A DNA stretch of 64,000 bases from Oceanobacillus damuensis. Lineage in GTDB: Bacteria; Bacillota; Bacilli; Bacillales; Amphibacillaceae. The position numbers and the translations under genes were made by a program. Shown here in pieces: positions 1 to 8,773 of the stretch. The stretch spans positions 62,001 to 126,000 of the forward strand of contig NZ_LQNF01000010.1 of the NCBI RefSeq assembly GCF_001618145.1, given 5' to 3'. Under the pieces are notes generated by a model. That model saw only the letters and a program-made list of their open reading frames with translations. It searched no databases and was not told where the DNA came from. How positions within the stretch are numbered: position 1 is the stretch's first letter; the number at the start of each line of letters is the position of its first letter.

Positions 1-20
1 CGAATTAGAGGAGACAATAT

Positions 21-194
21 ATGTCAAGCGATAAGAAACTTAGCACGAGAGAAATCGTCCAGCAGCAACTCGAAAGAAAAAGACAAGCACAAGCCAGCAA
101 TAAAAATACAAGCAATGTAAACAGTTCTACAAAGCGCATGCAAAGTCAACAAACCAAAAGACCGAGTAATACTCGGCGAAAAATGGGTAGTTAA
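21..194 (+). CDS. Small basic protein of unknown function (57 aa)
   Basis: I do not recognise this protein. It is a 57-residue product preceded by a GAGGAG ribosome binding site seven bases before the ATG and followed within 10 bases by a strong terminator hairpin, which supports a real gene. It is rich in Gln, Lys, Arg, Ser and Asn and has no hydrophobic segment, so it is probably cytoplasmic and partly disordered. The Lys/Arg content could suit a nucleic-acid-binding role, but that is only a guess. It may be the last gene of an operon that starts to the left of the window. Confidence 0.55.
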   Translation: MSSDKKLSTREIVQQQLERKRQAQASNKNTSNVNSSTKRMQSQQTKRPSNTRRKMGS

Positions 195-203
195 TAGATA
201 CAG

Positions 204-256
204 AAAAGAGGCTCTTCCAAAATTAACGTTTTAAAATTTTGGGGAGCCTCTTTTTT
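204..256 (+). terminator. Rho-independent terminator after the small basic protein
   Basis: AAAAGAGGCT pairs with AGCCTCTTTT around an inner CCAAAATT/AATTTTGG stem, and a run of T follows. Confidence 0.85.
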
Positions 257-487
257 CATTTGCTGCTATTATCGCATTTATTAGTTCCCTTATTGCTGTC
301 TTATCATAATGCTGCCATACGAAAACCAGCCTTACATTTGACTTGTCGGAAAAGCGATGGTTGTACTTATTTTATTGGTGCAAAAATTGAGTTATAAACA
401 GATCAGCAAGGTTGTTATCGACTGCTTTTGAAGCTGAACAGGAAAACGACCCAGCACAAAACAAGTTTGAACTAGGTCATGTACCTA

Positions 488-706
488 TTAAGCTGATTCT
501 GAGTTTTTGTATTGGTTTGCATACTTTGAATTGCTAAGCTCTAATTTGTCCAGACGGTTTAGCAATGCATCCAGCTCCTGACTGCAAGCGATTGTCTTAT
601 TGGAGGAAAGTCCATTTTTTTCTGCCAGTGTCAGCATTTCATTTCTTTTTTTTACAATCGACAAAACTATTGATTCTCTGTCTGAAATTTGTTGCTCTAT
701 TAACAT
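488..706 (-). CDS. Spo0E-like aspartyl-phosphate phosphatase
   Basis: A 72-residue protein with the family signature SQELD near residues 43-47, inside the usual context GLSS..TI.CSQELDALLN. Members of the Spo0E family remove the phosphate from Spo0A~P and so delay sporulation. Length (50-90 residues is usual) and the predicted two-helix hairpin fit. The gene stands alone on the minus strand and has an AGGTGAAGGTGA ribosome binding site. The region from 257 to 487 downstream holds nothing I can identify. Which paralogue it is (Spo0E, YisI or YnzD type) and its true target cannot be told from sequence. Confidence 0.85.
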   Translation of the reverse strand: MLIEQQISDRESIVLSIVKKRNEMLTLAEKNGLSSNKTIACSQELDALLNRLDKLELSNSKYANQYKNSESA

Positions 707-931
707 TATTTTTCACCTTCACCTTACATGTAATTACCACGATTAGCATTATCTCAAAAATCTATCGTTAAATAAATAGTTTCGACAAAAGCAGACAAAA
801 GGTTTTTCGTTTAATGTTAACAATTCTGCCTTATTTATCTTCAAGAAGGAAAAAAGGGAAGAAAGCTAGTCATTCAGCTCTTCATGATTTAATTGGAATC
901 CGTCCAGTACCGGTGGAACGCATCTTCAATA

Positions 932-2290
932 CTACGTAAGCTGGGCAAGGAACATCGTTGCAATTCCAAAATAAATCAGAAGGGAAAGGATGTCATTTAT
1001 GGTAGTTATAAGTGGACCGGAAGCTACAGCAGGGTCAATGTTAAGTTTATACAGAACCAATGGAATAACCGTTCCGGTCAGTGTCCCGATTATCAATGTC
1101 AGAAGTAATGATCCTCCAACAACAATCCCTAACGTAAAGTTGCCTTGCCAAACATAAGCGATAATGGATATCAGCAGTGCACAAACAATTCCTATTATTA
1201 TTCCCACCCATAGCTCACGGAAAATCAATTTAATGCTTTGCCTGAAATTCAGATCGTATGTAGTCAGTCCGCGTACGACAACAGCCAAAGATTGTGTGCC
1301 CGTGTTACCGGTCATTCCTGCAATCATCGGCATGAAGAAGGCCAATGCAACAACCTGTGCCAATGTTTCTTCAAAACCACTGATGATGCTTCCTGAAACA
1401 ACTCCAATGAATAATAGCAAAATAAGCCAGGGGAGACGACGGTAGGCAGCAACAAAAGGTTTTGTATTAAAATCAATCGCTTTACCGGAAGCGGATAATT
1501 TTTCAATATCTTCATTTGCTTCCTGGAAGACAACATCCATGATGTCATCAACCGTTACCACGCCAACTAATTTGTGGTCATCTTCAATAACAGGGATGGA
1601 AACGAAATCATAACGTCTGATCAATTTCGCTACTTCTTCCTGGTCGGTGTTTACATTTACCGTAACGACACGGCTGAACATAATATCTTCAATTTTGTCC
1701 TGCATTTCTCCTAACAGCAAATCTTTGTATGATACTACGCCTACCAGCTTTTTCTGATTGTCAATGACATAGAAATAGTTCAGATACTCGGAGAATTCAG
1801 CGAAATGTTTCAGTTTGTCGACAGCTTCCCGTATCGTGTAGTTTTGCGGAATCCACACAAATCGGTTGTTCATAATTCTGCCCGCCGTTTCCAGTGGGTA
1901 ATTCATCAGATTTTGAACGATATTCATTTCTTCCTGTTTCATTTCGGACAGCAGCTCTTCGATTTTTTCCGGTTCCAATTCACTTAACAACGAAGCTACG
2001 TCATCATTTTCCATCAAATCAAGAACCTTTGTTGACTTCTCGATACCTAATTTATGTAAAACATTCAGTTGTTCTTCCTTCTCAAGTTCCTGGATAAACT
2101 CCGTCAATTGTTCGAGCGTTAAATAGATAATGAACTTATTCTTGTGCTTGGATGGTATTTGATTGTACTGATATGCGATATCGTAAGGCTGCAATTGATC
2201 CATAATGGATTGGAACTTAACCTTTTTGCCTTCTTTGAGGGATTGGATGATCGCAAGCAGAATCTCATTTTCTGTCATTTTGAGAGACAT
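932..2290 (-). CDS. mgtE: Magnesium transporter MgtE
   Basis: A 452-residue MgtE-type Mg2+ channel. It has an N-terminal superhelical MgtE_N domain (about residues 10-120), a pair of CBS domains (about 125-250) that in the family sense cytosolic Mg2+ and gate the pore, and a C-terminal membrane domain with five hydrophobic segments (about 275-450). I chose the ATG at 2290, which gives MSLKMTENE, because AAAAGGAG lies just ahead of it. A longer frame opening with TTG at 2320 would contain that ribosome binding site and overlap the upstream gene. It follows the SEDS gene by 16 bp and is probably cotranscribed. I saw no M-box riboswitch upstream. Confidence 0.93.
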   Translation of the reverse strand: MSLKMTENEILLAIIQSLKEGKKVKFQSIMDQLQPYDIAYQYNQIPSKHKNKFIIYLTLEQLTEFIQELEKEEQLNVLHKLGIEKSTKVLDLMENDDVASLLSELEPEKIEELLSEMKQEEMNIVQNLMNYPLETAGRIMNNRFVWIPQNYTIREAVDKLKHFAEFSEYLNYFYVIDNQKKLVGVVSYKDLLLGEMQDKIEDIMFSRVVTVNVNTDQEEVAKLIRRYDFVSIPVIEDDHKLVGVVTVDDIMDVVFQEANEDIEKLSASGKAIDFNTKPFVAAYRRLPWLILLLFIGVVSGSIISGFEETLAQVVALAFFMPMIAGMTGNTGTQSLAVVVRGLTTYDLNFRQSIKLIFRELWVGIIIGIVCALLISIIAYVWQGNFTLGIVVGGSLLLTLIIGTLTGTVIPLVLYKLNIDPAVASGPLITTINDILSLLIYFGIATMFLAQLT

Positions 2291-2306
2291 GGGACTATAC
2301 TCCTTT

Positions 2307-3428
2307 TCAGTTTTTAACAATTAATGATTCAGTTCTGTTTGCAGATAAATTGACTAATATACCAGCGCATATCATCGTAATAACCAGCGAGGATCCTCCA
2401 TAGCTGATAAAGGGAAGTGTGATTCCGGTAATTGGAAGAAGCCCGGATACTGCTCCTAAATTTAAAACAGCTTGGGTCATGATTTGAAATGTAATCCCAA
2501 TTGCAAGCAGTTTTGGAAACATGTCTTTACACTGTTTTGCAATCCGGACGCCACGGAACATAATAAACAGATAAGATCCAACGACAACTGCCAAACCTAA
2601 CAGTCCAAGCTCTTCTATTATAATAGACATTATGAAATCTGTGTGGGCTTCCGGAAGATATCCAAGCTTTTGCACACTGTTTCCAATACCGTTACCCCAT
2701 ATGCCACCAGAACCGATCGCGATATAGGAATTAACTAATTGGTATCCATGCCCTGCAGGATCATCAAAAGCATTGAGGTAGGAAGTTAAACGCTGCAGGC
2801 GGTATTCTGTTGTGAACGCAAAATAACTAATACCAATTACTCCTATACTGCCCATTATAAATAAATGAATTCTTCTGACGCCAGAGGAAAATACGACAAT
2901 TCCGCATGTAACCAATAGGAGTGCTGCAGATCCTAAGTCCGGTTGTTTCAATATTAACAGAAAGACGATTATCAATAGAATAAGCGGAGGCAAAACACCT
3001 TTTTTGAAATCAACAATTAACTGCTGTTTTTTGGAATAAAAGTAGGCAAAATAAATAATCATAAAAAGCTTTACAACTTCTGTTGGCTGGTAGACAAAAG
3101 AGCCAATTTGAATCCATCTTTGGGAGTTATTTCTTTCCACACCAATCCCCGGCATTAACACTAGGATCAATAGAAAAATAGATAGGATGACCAATAGCGG
3201 ACTAATTTTGCCAAAAAAATTATATGGAACAACAGCTGCCAACGTCAATAGAAAGAGGCCTATTAAAAACCACTGAAGCTGTTTTGTGAAGAAATAATTT
3301 GAATCTTCGTAAAGGATTTCAGCTATTGGGTAACTGGCACTGAATACCATCATGATACCGAAGCAGGAGAGGAAGAGGATTACAAAGACCAACAAGTAAT
3401 CTATCCGTTTTATTTTATTTATTAGCAT
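2307..3428 (-). CDS. FtsW/RodA/SpoVE family (SEDS) peptidoglycan glycosyltransferase
   Basis: A 373-residue SEDS protein with about ten membrane segments. Conserved motifs include NNSQRWIQIG, a QPTEVVKLF segment, a QPDLGSA loop, PEAHTDFIMSII and the C-terminal ITLPFISYGGSSL. SEDS enzymes polymerise lipid II into glycan strands together with a class B PBP. The PEAHTDFI and short-loop pattern fits the FtsW/SpoVE side of the family, but the exact role (division, spore cortex or elongation) is uncertain because another SEDS gene lies directly upstream. The ribosome binding site is AAAGGAG. It is part of a minus-strand run with the SEDS gene before it and mgtE after it. Confidence 0.85.
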   Translation of the reverse strand: MLINKIKRIDYLLVFVILFLSCFGIMMVFSASYPIAEILYEDSNYFFTKQLQWFLIGLFLLTLAAVVPYNFFGKISPLLVILSIFLLILVLMPGIGVERNNSQRWIQIGSFVYQPTEVVKLFMIIYFAYFYSKKQQLIVDFKKGVLPPLILLIIVFLLILKQPDLGSAALLLVTCGIVVFSSGVRRIHLFIMGSIGVIGISYFAFTTEYRLQRLTSYLNAFDDPAGHGYQLVNSYIAIGSGGIWGNGIGNSVQKLGYLPEAHTDFIMSIIIEELGLLGLAVVVGSYLFIMFRGVRIAKQCKDMFPKLLAIGITFQIMTQAVLNLGAVSGLLPITGITLPFISYGGSSLVITMICAGILVNLSANRTESLIVKN

Positions 3429-3461
3429 AGGGGATATCTCCTTTAAATAATTGTAGATATT

Positions 3462-4619
3462 TTACAGTGTTTCATTGCTGAACATGTATTCCTTTGACCC
3501 TAACTGAACACTCATGACTAACCCTAAAGCAATCATATTAGTAATAAGGGCACTCCCGCCATAACTCACAAATGGAAGGGCAAGACCGGTAATCGGCATT
3601 AATCCAATTGTCATACCTATATTTTGAAATATTTGTGAGACAAATAATCCAATAACCCCTACACAAATATACACACCAAATAGATTGTTCGCTTTCAGCG
3701 CAATTGTAATAATTCGATAGATTAACAGAAAATATAGAAACAAAAGGATGCTCGATCCAACAAAACCAAACTCTTCTCCGACTACAGCAAAAATAAAATC
3801 GGTATGTGCTTCCGGTATTTTCCCGCTCTGAACTTGTACTCCCTGATTAAAACCGGCACCGGTAAATTGGCCGGATCCGATTCCGAGCATCGATTGCTTC
3901 AGTTGATAGCCAAAGCCAGAGCCATATTCATCGGGACTGAGCCAGCCGTAAATTCTTCCCAACTGATGGGGTTTAAAGATTTTTGTGAAAATCTCGAAAT
4001 ACATTTGATACATATACACTAAAATACCAATGATACTTGTCATTCCAAAAAATAATAAGGATATCATTTTTGAAGAGATGCTGGAGGTGAAAATCAAAGT
4101 TATAAAAATAGCGACTATCATCAGAGCAGAACCTAAGTCAGGTTGAATTAAAATCAGACCAAAGGGGATCATCGTTAAGAAAATCGTTTTTATGGTGACT
4201 GGGATACTCTTTTTAAACGTTATTCTTTCTTTTCCAATTTTGCCCAATATGGATGCTAAAGTGAGAATCAGAAAAATTTTCATGAATTCAGAGGGTTGAA
4301 GTTCAATGAACCCGAAACTGATCCATCTTTGTGATCCGTTTTTCGTTGTCCCAAAAAAGTGTACGAGCAGTAAAAAGAAAACACCTGCCGAATAAAGTGG
4401 AAGTGCCCATTTTTCAAGTAATTCATAGTCAAAAATCGCTGCCCCTATCATCAGGGAAAACCCAATGATATACCAGATTAATTGCCGGTACACAAAATAA
4501 TGGGGGTGATCCGGATTGTATTGACCTGAGCCACTGCTGACGGCGATTAAGCTTATAAAAATCAAACAAACTAGGATGGATAATAATGTGTAATCAATTC
4601 GTAGTGTTCGTTGCAGCAT
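3462..4619 (-). CDS. rodA: Rod shape-determining SEDS protein RodA
   Basis: A 385-residue SEDS glycosyltransferase with about ten membrane helices and the motifs NGSQRWISFG, LQPSEFMKIF, LIQPDLGSALM, KIPEAHTDFIFAVVGEE and ITGLALPFVSYGGSAL. It resembles RodA (YwcF) of Bacillus, which builds the lateral wall with the Rod complex. In B. subtilis rodA also lies close to the qox operon, and qox is about 1.3 kb away here, so the context agrees. It is followed 33 bp later by a second SEDS gene. The two SEDS genes share motifs but differ too much to be a recent duplication. Confidence 0.85.
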   Translation of the reverse strand: MLQRTLRIDYTLLSILVCLIFISLIAVSSGSGQYNPDHPHYFVYRQLIWYIIGFSLMIGAAIFDYELLEKWALPLYSAGVFFLLLVHFFGTTKNGSQRWISFGFIELQPSEFMKIFLILTLASILGKIGKERITFKKSIPVTIKTIFLTMIPFGLILIQPDLGSALMIVAIFITLIFTSSISSKMISLLFFGMTSIIGILVYMYQMYFEIFTKIFKPHQLGRIYGWLSPDEYGSGFGYQLKQSMLGIGSGQFTGAGFNQGVQVQSGKIPEAHTDFIFAVVGEEFGFVGSSILLFLYFLLIYRIITIALKANNLFGVYICVGVIGLFVSQIFQNIGMTIGLMPITGLALPFVSYGGSALITNMIALGLVMSVQLGSKEYMFSNETL

Positions 4620-4647
4620 AGTTAATTCCTCTTTACATCGTTATTAA

Positions 4648-5298
4648 TTATTTGATTCGTAATGACTGAATGACTGTCTGTACGACAATAGCGTCATCCA
4701 GATAACCAATTGGGAATATATAATCAGGTACGAGATCAATCATAAATATAAAATATATTAATGCACTTCCCATCAGCGCTAGTTCATGCGGAGATCCCTT
4801 ATGACTCTTGAATTTACTGAACATCTCTTCAAGGTGGTTTATGTACGGTCCGATACTGCCGACTTTTTTCAATTTTTCATTGAACTGTGTCAAAATAGTT
4901 TTTTTACCTTGTTCAGTTTGGCTATATTCCTGATATTCCACAATTTGTTGATTGATTTTTTTCATGGAGAAGTCATACTCATAAATATTGGAAGTTTCCA
5001 GCATCGTTTTCAATGTCTGAAAGGTTGAATTTCCTTCATTGGCTAACGTGGGTTCAGCTTTATTCTTATTTGCTTGGTATCCTGCTGCTTCCATAAGCCT
5101 TGTAACAGGTACATCCAAACTGTCGGCAAACTGTTGCATATGATGAAGGTTTGCCTTCCTTTTTCCGTTAATGATTCTTGAAATTGTAGCAGTATCTATT
5201 TCTGTGAGCTCACTCAATTTACGCATGGATAATGACTTCTCTTCCAGTAATTTCCTCAAAAGAATTCCGAAAACATTTTGTTTACTATTTTCATTCAT
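4648..5298 (-). CDS. XRE-family regulator fused to a DUF1232 domain
   Basis: A 216-residue protein. Residues about 10-72 form a Cro/C1-type helix-turn-helix (LSELTEIDTATISRIINGKR), residues about 85-165 are a charged helical linker, and residues about 170-216 match the DUF1232/YkvA pattern (FMIDLVPDYIFPIGYLDDAIVV), a short amphipathic and possibly membrane-associated module. An AAGGAG ribosome binding site precedes the ATG. The promoter upstream is covered by tandem dyads, so autorepression is likely. The 28-bp gap to rodA is short enough for readthrough into the rodA-ftsW-mgtE run. Its ligand and other targets are unknown. Confidence 0.8.
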   Translation of the reverse strand: MNENSKQNVFGILLRKLLEEKSLSMRKLSELTEIDTATISRIINGKRKANLHHMQQFADSLDVPVTRLMEAAGYQANKNKAEPTLANEGNSTFQTLKTMLETSNIYEYDFSMKKINQQIVEYQEYSQTEQGKKTILTQFNEKLKKVGSIGPYINHLEEMFSKFKSHKGSPHELALMGSALIYFIFMIDLVPDYIFPIGYLDDAIVVQTVIQSLRIK

Positions 5299-5350
5299 AA
5301 CTATGATTCTCCTTATAGGTTCTATTAGAAAATAATTTCAGTTAGCTAGA

Positions 5351-5379
5351 AATATATAGTAATGTTGACAATATGTCAA
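5351..5379 (-). promoter_or_regulatory. SigA-type promoter of the XRE-DUF1232 gene
   Basis: On the minus strand TTGACA (5379-5374), a 17-base spacer and TATATT (5356-5351) form a near-consensus promoter. Predicted transcription start is near 5344, leaving a 5' leader of about 45 nt. Confidence 0.7.
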
Positions 5380-5400
5380 CAAACGTTGTCATATTGTCAA
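5365..5400. promoter_or_regulatory. Tandem operator-like dyads overlapping the XRE promoter
   Basis: Two 15-bp dyads, TTGACAATATGTCAA (5365-5379, perfect TTGACA/TGTCAA arms) and TTGTCATATTGTCAA (5386-5400, one mismatch), are 21 bp apart centre to centre, or two helical turns. The first covers the -35 box and the second lies just upstream. Together they also form an 11-bp perfect inverted repeat (TTGACAATATG/CATATTGTCAA). This layout suits cooperative binding by the adjacent XRE protein. Confidence 0.6.
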
Positions 5401-5535
5401 ATATTAACGTAAAAAGAGTGTAGGTTGAAAATGGTTTAGCTTGTCAATTTAAAAATGATTATTTCATAATATAGACATATTTATTTGACAAAATTATGAA
5501 CAGAAGGAATAATATAAAGAAAGGGGATGTTTGTG

Positions 5536-5772
5536 ATGGAGAGAAATATTAAATTACTGAAATCAATGTCCTATATATGTGGTACATTATTGACGATTGG
5601 AACTGCACTTTTCTTTTACGGGTATTTCGTAAGCGTTTACCATGTGGTTACTGGGATAGGAATCGGTACAGTGATGGGTGCTGTTTTCATTTTTATCATG
5701 GGGATTTTCCTTGTTGCAACGGAAGAAACGATAGAAGAGGGAAAGAAACGACAAAAGCAATTTTTATCTTAG
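5536..5772 (+). CDS. Small two-helix membrane protein of unknown function
   Basis: A 78-residue protein I do not recognise. Two hydrophobic segments (about residues 11-33 and 38-62, LLTIGTALFFYGYFV and GTVMGAVFIFIMGIFLV) are followed by a charged tail rich in Glu, Lys and Arg. I chose the ATG at 5536, which is nine bases after AAAGGGG; an in-frame ATG at 5527 touches that ribosome binding site. It is transcribed away from the XRE gene and shares the intergenic region holding the tandem operators, so it might share that control. A terminator follows. Confidence 0.6.
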   Translation: MERNIKLLKSMSYICGTLLTIGTALFFYGYFVSVYHVVTGIGIGTVMGAVFIFIMGIFLVATEETIEEGKKRQKQFLS

Positions 5773-5821
5773 ATTAAAATTATCTGAATGCAATTGGTAA
5801 GCCTGAAGGGTTCTGCTACTT

Positions 5822-5857
5822 AAAAAACGCCTGGGAAATATATCCAGACGTTTTTTT
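5822..5857. terminator. Terminator between the small membrane gene and qoxD
   Basis: AAAAACG-CCTGG pairs with CCAG-ACGTTTTT, with A and T runs on either side, so it can end transcription from both converging genes. Confidence 0.7.
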
Positions 5858-5881
5858 GTTTCATAAATACTCTTATTCAGT

Positions 5882-6166
5882 TTAGAGATAACCCCATACC
5901 ATTGCGAGAAGGGAACCGAATACGGTAACCAACGCAAGGAATATACCGTAATATAAACTCGCATAGATTGTTTTTTTATCTTCACCTTCACCAGCATGCA
6001 TGAAAATGATGAGCTGGACGCCTGCCTGTACAAATGCCGTCACGGTAAGAATTGTCAATCCTGCTTGAAACGACATTTCGAGGAAGTAGACGCTAAGTGC
6101 TACAACCGTCAGCAGCAGGGAGAAAATAAAGCCATTGACTTGTTTCATCGGAAATAGTTCTCTCAT
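5882..6166 (-). CDS. qoxD: Cytochrome aa3 quinol oxidase subunit IV
   Basis: A 94-residue protein with three hydrophobic segments, and FVQAGVQLIIFMHAGEG in the typical place for subunit IV of haem-copper oxidases (COX4/QoxD). It is the last gene of a four-gene minus-strand operon and starts one base after the qoxC stop codon. Subunit IV supports assembly of the Cu-B centre in related oxidases. Confidence 0.9.
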   Translation of the reverse strand: MRELFPMKQVNGFIFSLLLTVVALSVYFLEMSFQAGLTILTVTAFVQAGVQLIIFMHAGEGEDKKTIYASLYYGIFLALVTVFGSLLAMVWGYL

Positions 6167-6167
6167 G

Positions 6168-6764
6168 TTACATCATTCCTTTCAGGTAAATAAAGCTGAA
6201 AATGAAGATCCACATGACATCAAGGAAGTGCCAGTAAAGCGAGAAAATGAATGATTTGTTGGCTGTTTGAGGTGTAAGTCCCTGTTTTTTTATTTGAATA
6301 AAGATAAATATTCCCCAGAATAAACCAAACATGACGTGAGCACCATGTGTGCCGAGTGTTGTCAACAGGATACCTGTAAAGGCACTTGTCTGCAGTGTTG
6401 CTCCAACGTGATAGTAATGAATAAACTCATAGATCTCCACGCCAAGGAAGGCGGCTCCAAGTACAAGGGTAATGGCAAAGAATCCAAGCATTGCCTTTGT
6501 ACGCTGGATGCGCATCGCATGGATGGCGAGACCGATAGTGAAACTGCTTGTCAATAGCAGGATTGTTTCAATCAGCACTGGAGTTATTTCAAATATGTCT
6601 GCACCACCAGGACCGCTTCCAGTTCTGTTTTCATAAACAAAATAGGAGGTGAACAATGTTGCGAAAAGCATGATCTCGGCGCCAAGGAAAATCCAGAATC
6701 CTAAAATGTTTAGTCTGTTTTGCTCTGTACTGTATTCAAGAGGCTGAGTAGAATCTATTTTCAT
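6168..6764 (-). CDS. qoxC: Cytochrome aa3 quinol oxidase subunit III
   Basis: A 198-residue subunit III with five membrane segments. Family residues are visible in FWIFLGAEIMLFATLFTSYFVY, LLTTLGTHGAHVMFGLFWG and SLYWHFLDVMWIFIFSFIYL. Its ATG overlaps the qoxB stop codon (ATGA), so the two are translationally coupled. It is an integral membrane part of the terminal oxidase that reduces oxygen with electrons from menaquinol. Confidence 0.93.
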   Translation of the reverse strand: MKIDSTQPLEYSTEQNRLNILGFWIFLGAEIMLFATLFTSYFVYENRTGSGPGGADIFEITPVLIETILLLTSSFTIGLAIHAMRIQRTKAMLGFFAITLVLGAAFLGVEIYEFIHYYHVGATLQTSAFTGILLTTLGTHGAHVMFGLFWGIFIFIQIKKQGLTPQTANKSFIFSLYWHFLDVMWIFIFSFIYLKGMM

Positions 6765-8710
6765 TCGTTAGCACCTCCAAATTTATCTTCTGTTTCCTTA
6801 ATTTCTTCAACGGAAATATAGCGCCCATCATCTTTTTCAAAGGAACGATATGCCATACAACCAAGGATGGCCAACCCGGAAAGGATCACTCCAGCCCAGA
6901 TGAAGAAGACGAATGAGAATCCAAATACGAAAAACAGTCCAGCCATAATGATCGGCCATCCGGTATTGTTTGGCATGTGGATTTTTTCAATTTTGTCTTT
7001 GAAAAGGTTGTGGCCACGCTTTTTGGCATCCCATAAAGCTTCGGAAGAAACTACTTCCGGTGTTACGGCAAAATTATATTCCGGAACCGGGTTATGTGTA
7101 GCCCATTCCAATGAACGTGCATTCCAAGGGTCGTCTCCGATGTTTCTTGGTGCATTTCGGAAACTGTAATAGATGTTGTATACGATAATCGCAAATCCTG
7201 CTGCGAGTAATGACGCCCCAAAAAATGACAGCATACTCAATGGACCAAAGCCAGTTGCCTCGGAGTAGGTATACATACGTCTTGCCTGTCCGTCCAACCC
7301 TGTAATATACATAGGGAAGAAGGAGAAGCAGAAACCGACAACAATAAACCAGAACGCCCATTTACCGATTTTTTCATTCAGCATAAAGCCGAACATTTTT
7401 GGCCACCAGTAGATAAGGCCTGCAATCATGGCGAATACGACACCAGGGATGATTACATTATGGAAGTGTGCTACCAGGAACATCGTGTTGTGATATTGGT
7501 AATCTGCACTTGCAATGGCCAGCATGACACCGGTAACCCCTCCGATGGTGAATAGAGGAATAAAAGCTATGGAATAAAGCATTGGCGTCGTAAACCGTAT
7601 TTTACCTTTCCACATCGTCAGCAGCCAGTTGAATATCTTGATCCCTGTCGGAACCGCTATGGCCATCGTCGTAATGGAGAAAATACTGTTTGTCATTGCG
7701 TCATGCCCCATTGTGAAGAAATGGTGTACCCATACAAGGAATGATAATAGCGAAATGGCTACCATGGAAACAACCATTGATGTATATCCATATAGATTAC
7801 GTTCAGAAAATGTGGCGATAATCTGACTGTAAATACCGAAAGCTGGTAAAATCAGAATGTAAACTTCAGGATGTCCCCAAATCCAGAACAGGTTGGCCCA
7901 CATCATATCCATACCGCCATTTTCCGACGCGAAGAAGAACGTACCGAACTGACGATCAAAGGTACCCATCAAGAGGGCGATTGTCAATACAGGGAAAGCG
8001 AACACGATAATGATATTTGTGATAAGGGCTGACCATACAAACATTGGCATTTTCATCAATGTCATTCCTGGTGCTCTCATTTTGATAATCGTTGTGATAA
8101 AGTTGATACCGGACATCAACGTACCGATTCCGGAAATCTGCAGTGCCCAATTATAGTAGTTGACACCGACAGACGTACTGAAATCCGTGCTTGCCAGCGG
8201 ATAATAATTGGTCCACCCTGCATCAGGCGATCCACCGATAACAAAAGAAATGTTAAACAGCATTGCACCCGCAAAGTAGAGCCAGAAGCTTAGAGCATTC
8301 AGTCTTGGGAATGCAACATCACGTGCTCCGATTTGAAGTGGGATGATATAGTTCATCAAACCGATGATAAACGCCATCGCCATGAAGAAAATCATCACCA
8401 CTCCATGCGTAGTGAAAACTTCATTATAGTGCTGTGCGTCCAAAAATGTATTTTCCGGTACGGCTGTCTGCAACCGCATCATGACTGCATCTGCACCGCC
8501 GCGGAAGAGCATGAGCAGAGCAGAGATAATATACATGATACCGATTCGTTTATGGTCTGTAGTTGTAAGCCATTCGTTCCAAAGGTAACCCCATTTTTTG
8601 AAATAAGATATACCAACAATAATTGCGATTGTCACGAGACCAATGGCAACCATGGAAGCATAAATCATTGGACTTGGATGGGGAATGGCGAATCTTTCAA
8701 AAAATTCCAT
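6761..8710 (-). CDS. qoxB: Cytochrome aa3 quinol oxidase subunit I
   Basis: The 649-residue catalytic haem-copper subunit with about 14-15 membrane helices. Visible landmarks are TTDHKRIGIMY near residue 50, a haem-ligand His in FTTHGVVMIFF (about 100), WIWGHPEVYILILPAFG with the Cu-B His and cross-linked Tyr (about 280), VWVHHFFTMG (about 330), and VAHFHNVIIPG with haem-ligand histidines (about 415). It carries the extra N- and C-terminal helices of the QoxB group. Expected activity is menaquinol-driven, proton-pumping oxygen reduction. Confidence 0.95.
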   Translation of the reverse strand: MEFFERFAIPHPSPMIYASMVAIGLVTIAIIVGISYFKKWGYLWNEWLTTTDHKRIGIMYIISALLMLFRGGADAVMMRLQTAVPENTFLDAQHYNEVFTTHGVVMIFFMAMAFIIGLMNYIIPLQIGARDVAFPRLNALSFWLYFAGAMLFNISFVIGGSPDAGWTNYYPLASTDFSTSVGVNYYNWALQISGIGTLMSGINFITTIIKMRAPGMTLMKMPMFVWSALITNIIIVFAFPVLTIALLMGTFDRQFGTFFFASENGGMDMMWANLFWIWGHPEVYILILPAFGIYSQIIATFSERNLYGYTSMVVSMVAISLLSFLVWVHHFFTMGHDAMTNSIFSITTMAIAVPTGIKIFNWLLTMWKGKIRFTTPMLYSIAFIPLFTIGGVTGVMLAIASADYQYHNTMFLVAHFHNVIIPGVVFAMIAGLIYWWPKMFGFMLNEKIGKWAFWFIVVGFCFSFFPMYITGLDGQARRMYTYSEATGFGPLSMLSFFGASLLAAGFAIIVYNIYYSFRNAPRNIGDDPWNARSLEWATHNPVPEYNFAVTPEVVSSEALWDAKKRGHNLFKDKIEKIHMPNNTGWPIIMAGLFFVFGFSFVFFIWAGVILSGLAILGCMAYRSFEKDDGRYISVEEIKETEDKFGGANE

Positions 8711-8773
8711 GTCTAGTTAACTCCTTCCAAGAGTTTGGATGTTTTATAAACTCATATGCTGAAATTGAATCGA

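Noticed and set aside
2291-2320. TTG start at 2320 for mgtE
   Set aside because: It overlaps the upstream gene and encloses the ribosome binding site of the ATG at 2290.
5485-5518. TTGACA with a distant TATAAA as a promoter for the small membrane gene
   Set aside because: Spacing is 19-22 bases and the start would fall on the ribosome binding site.
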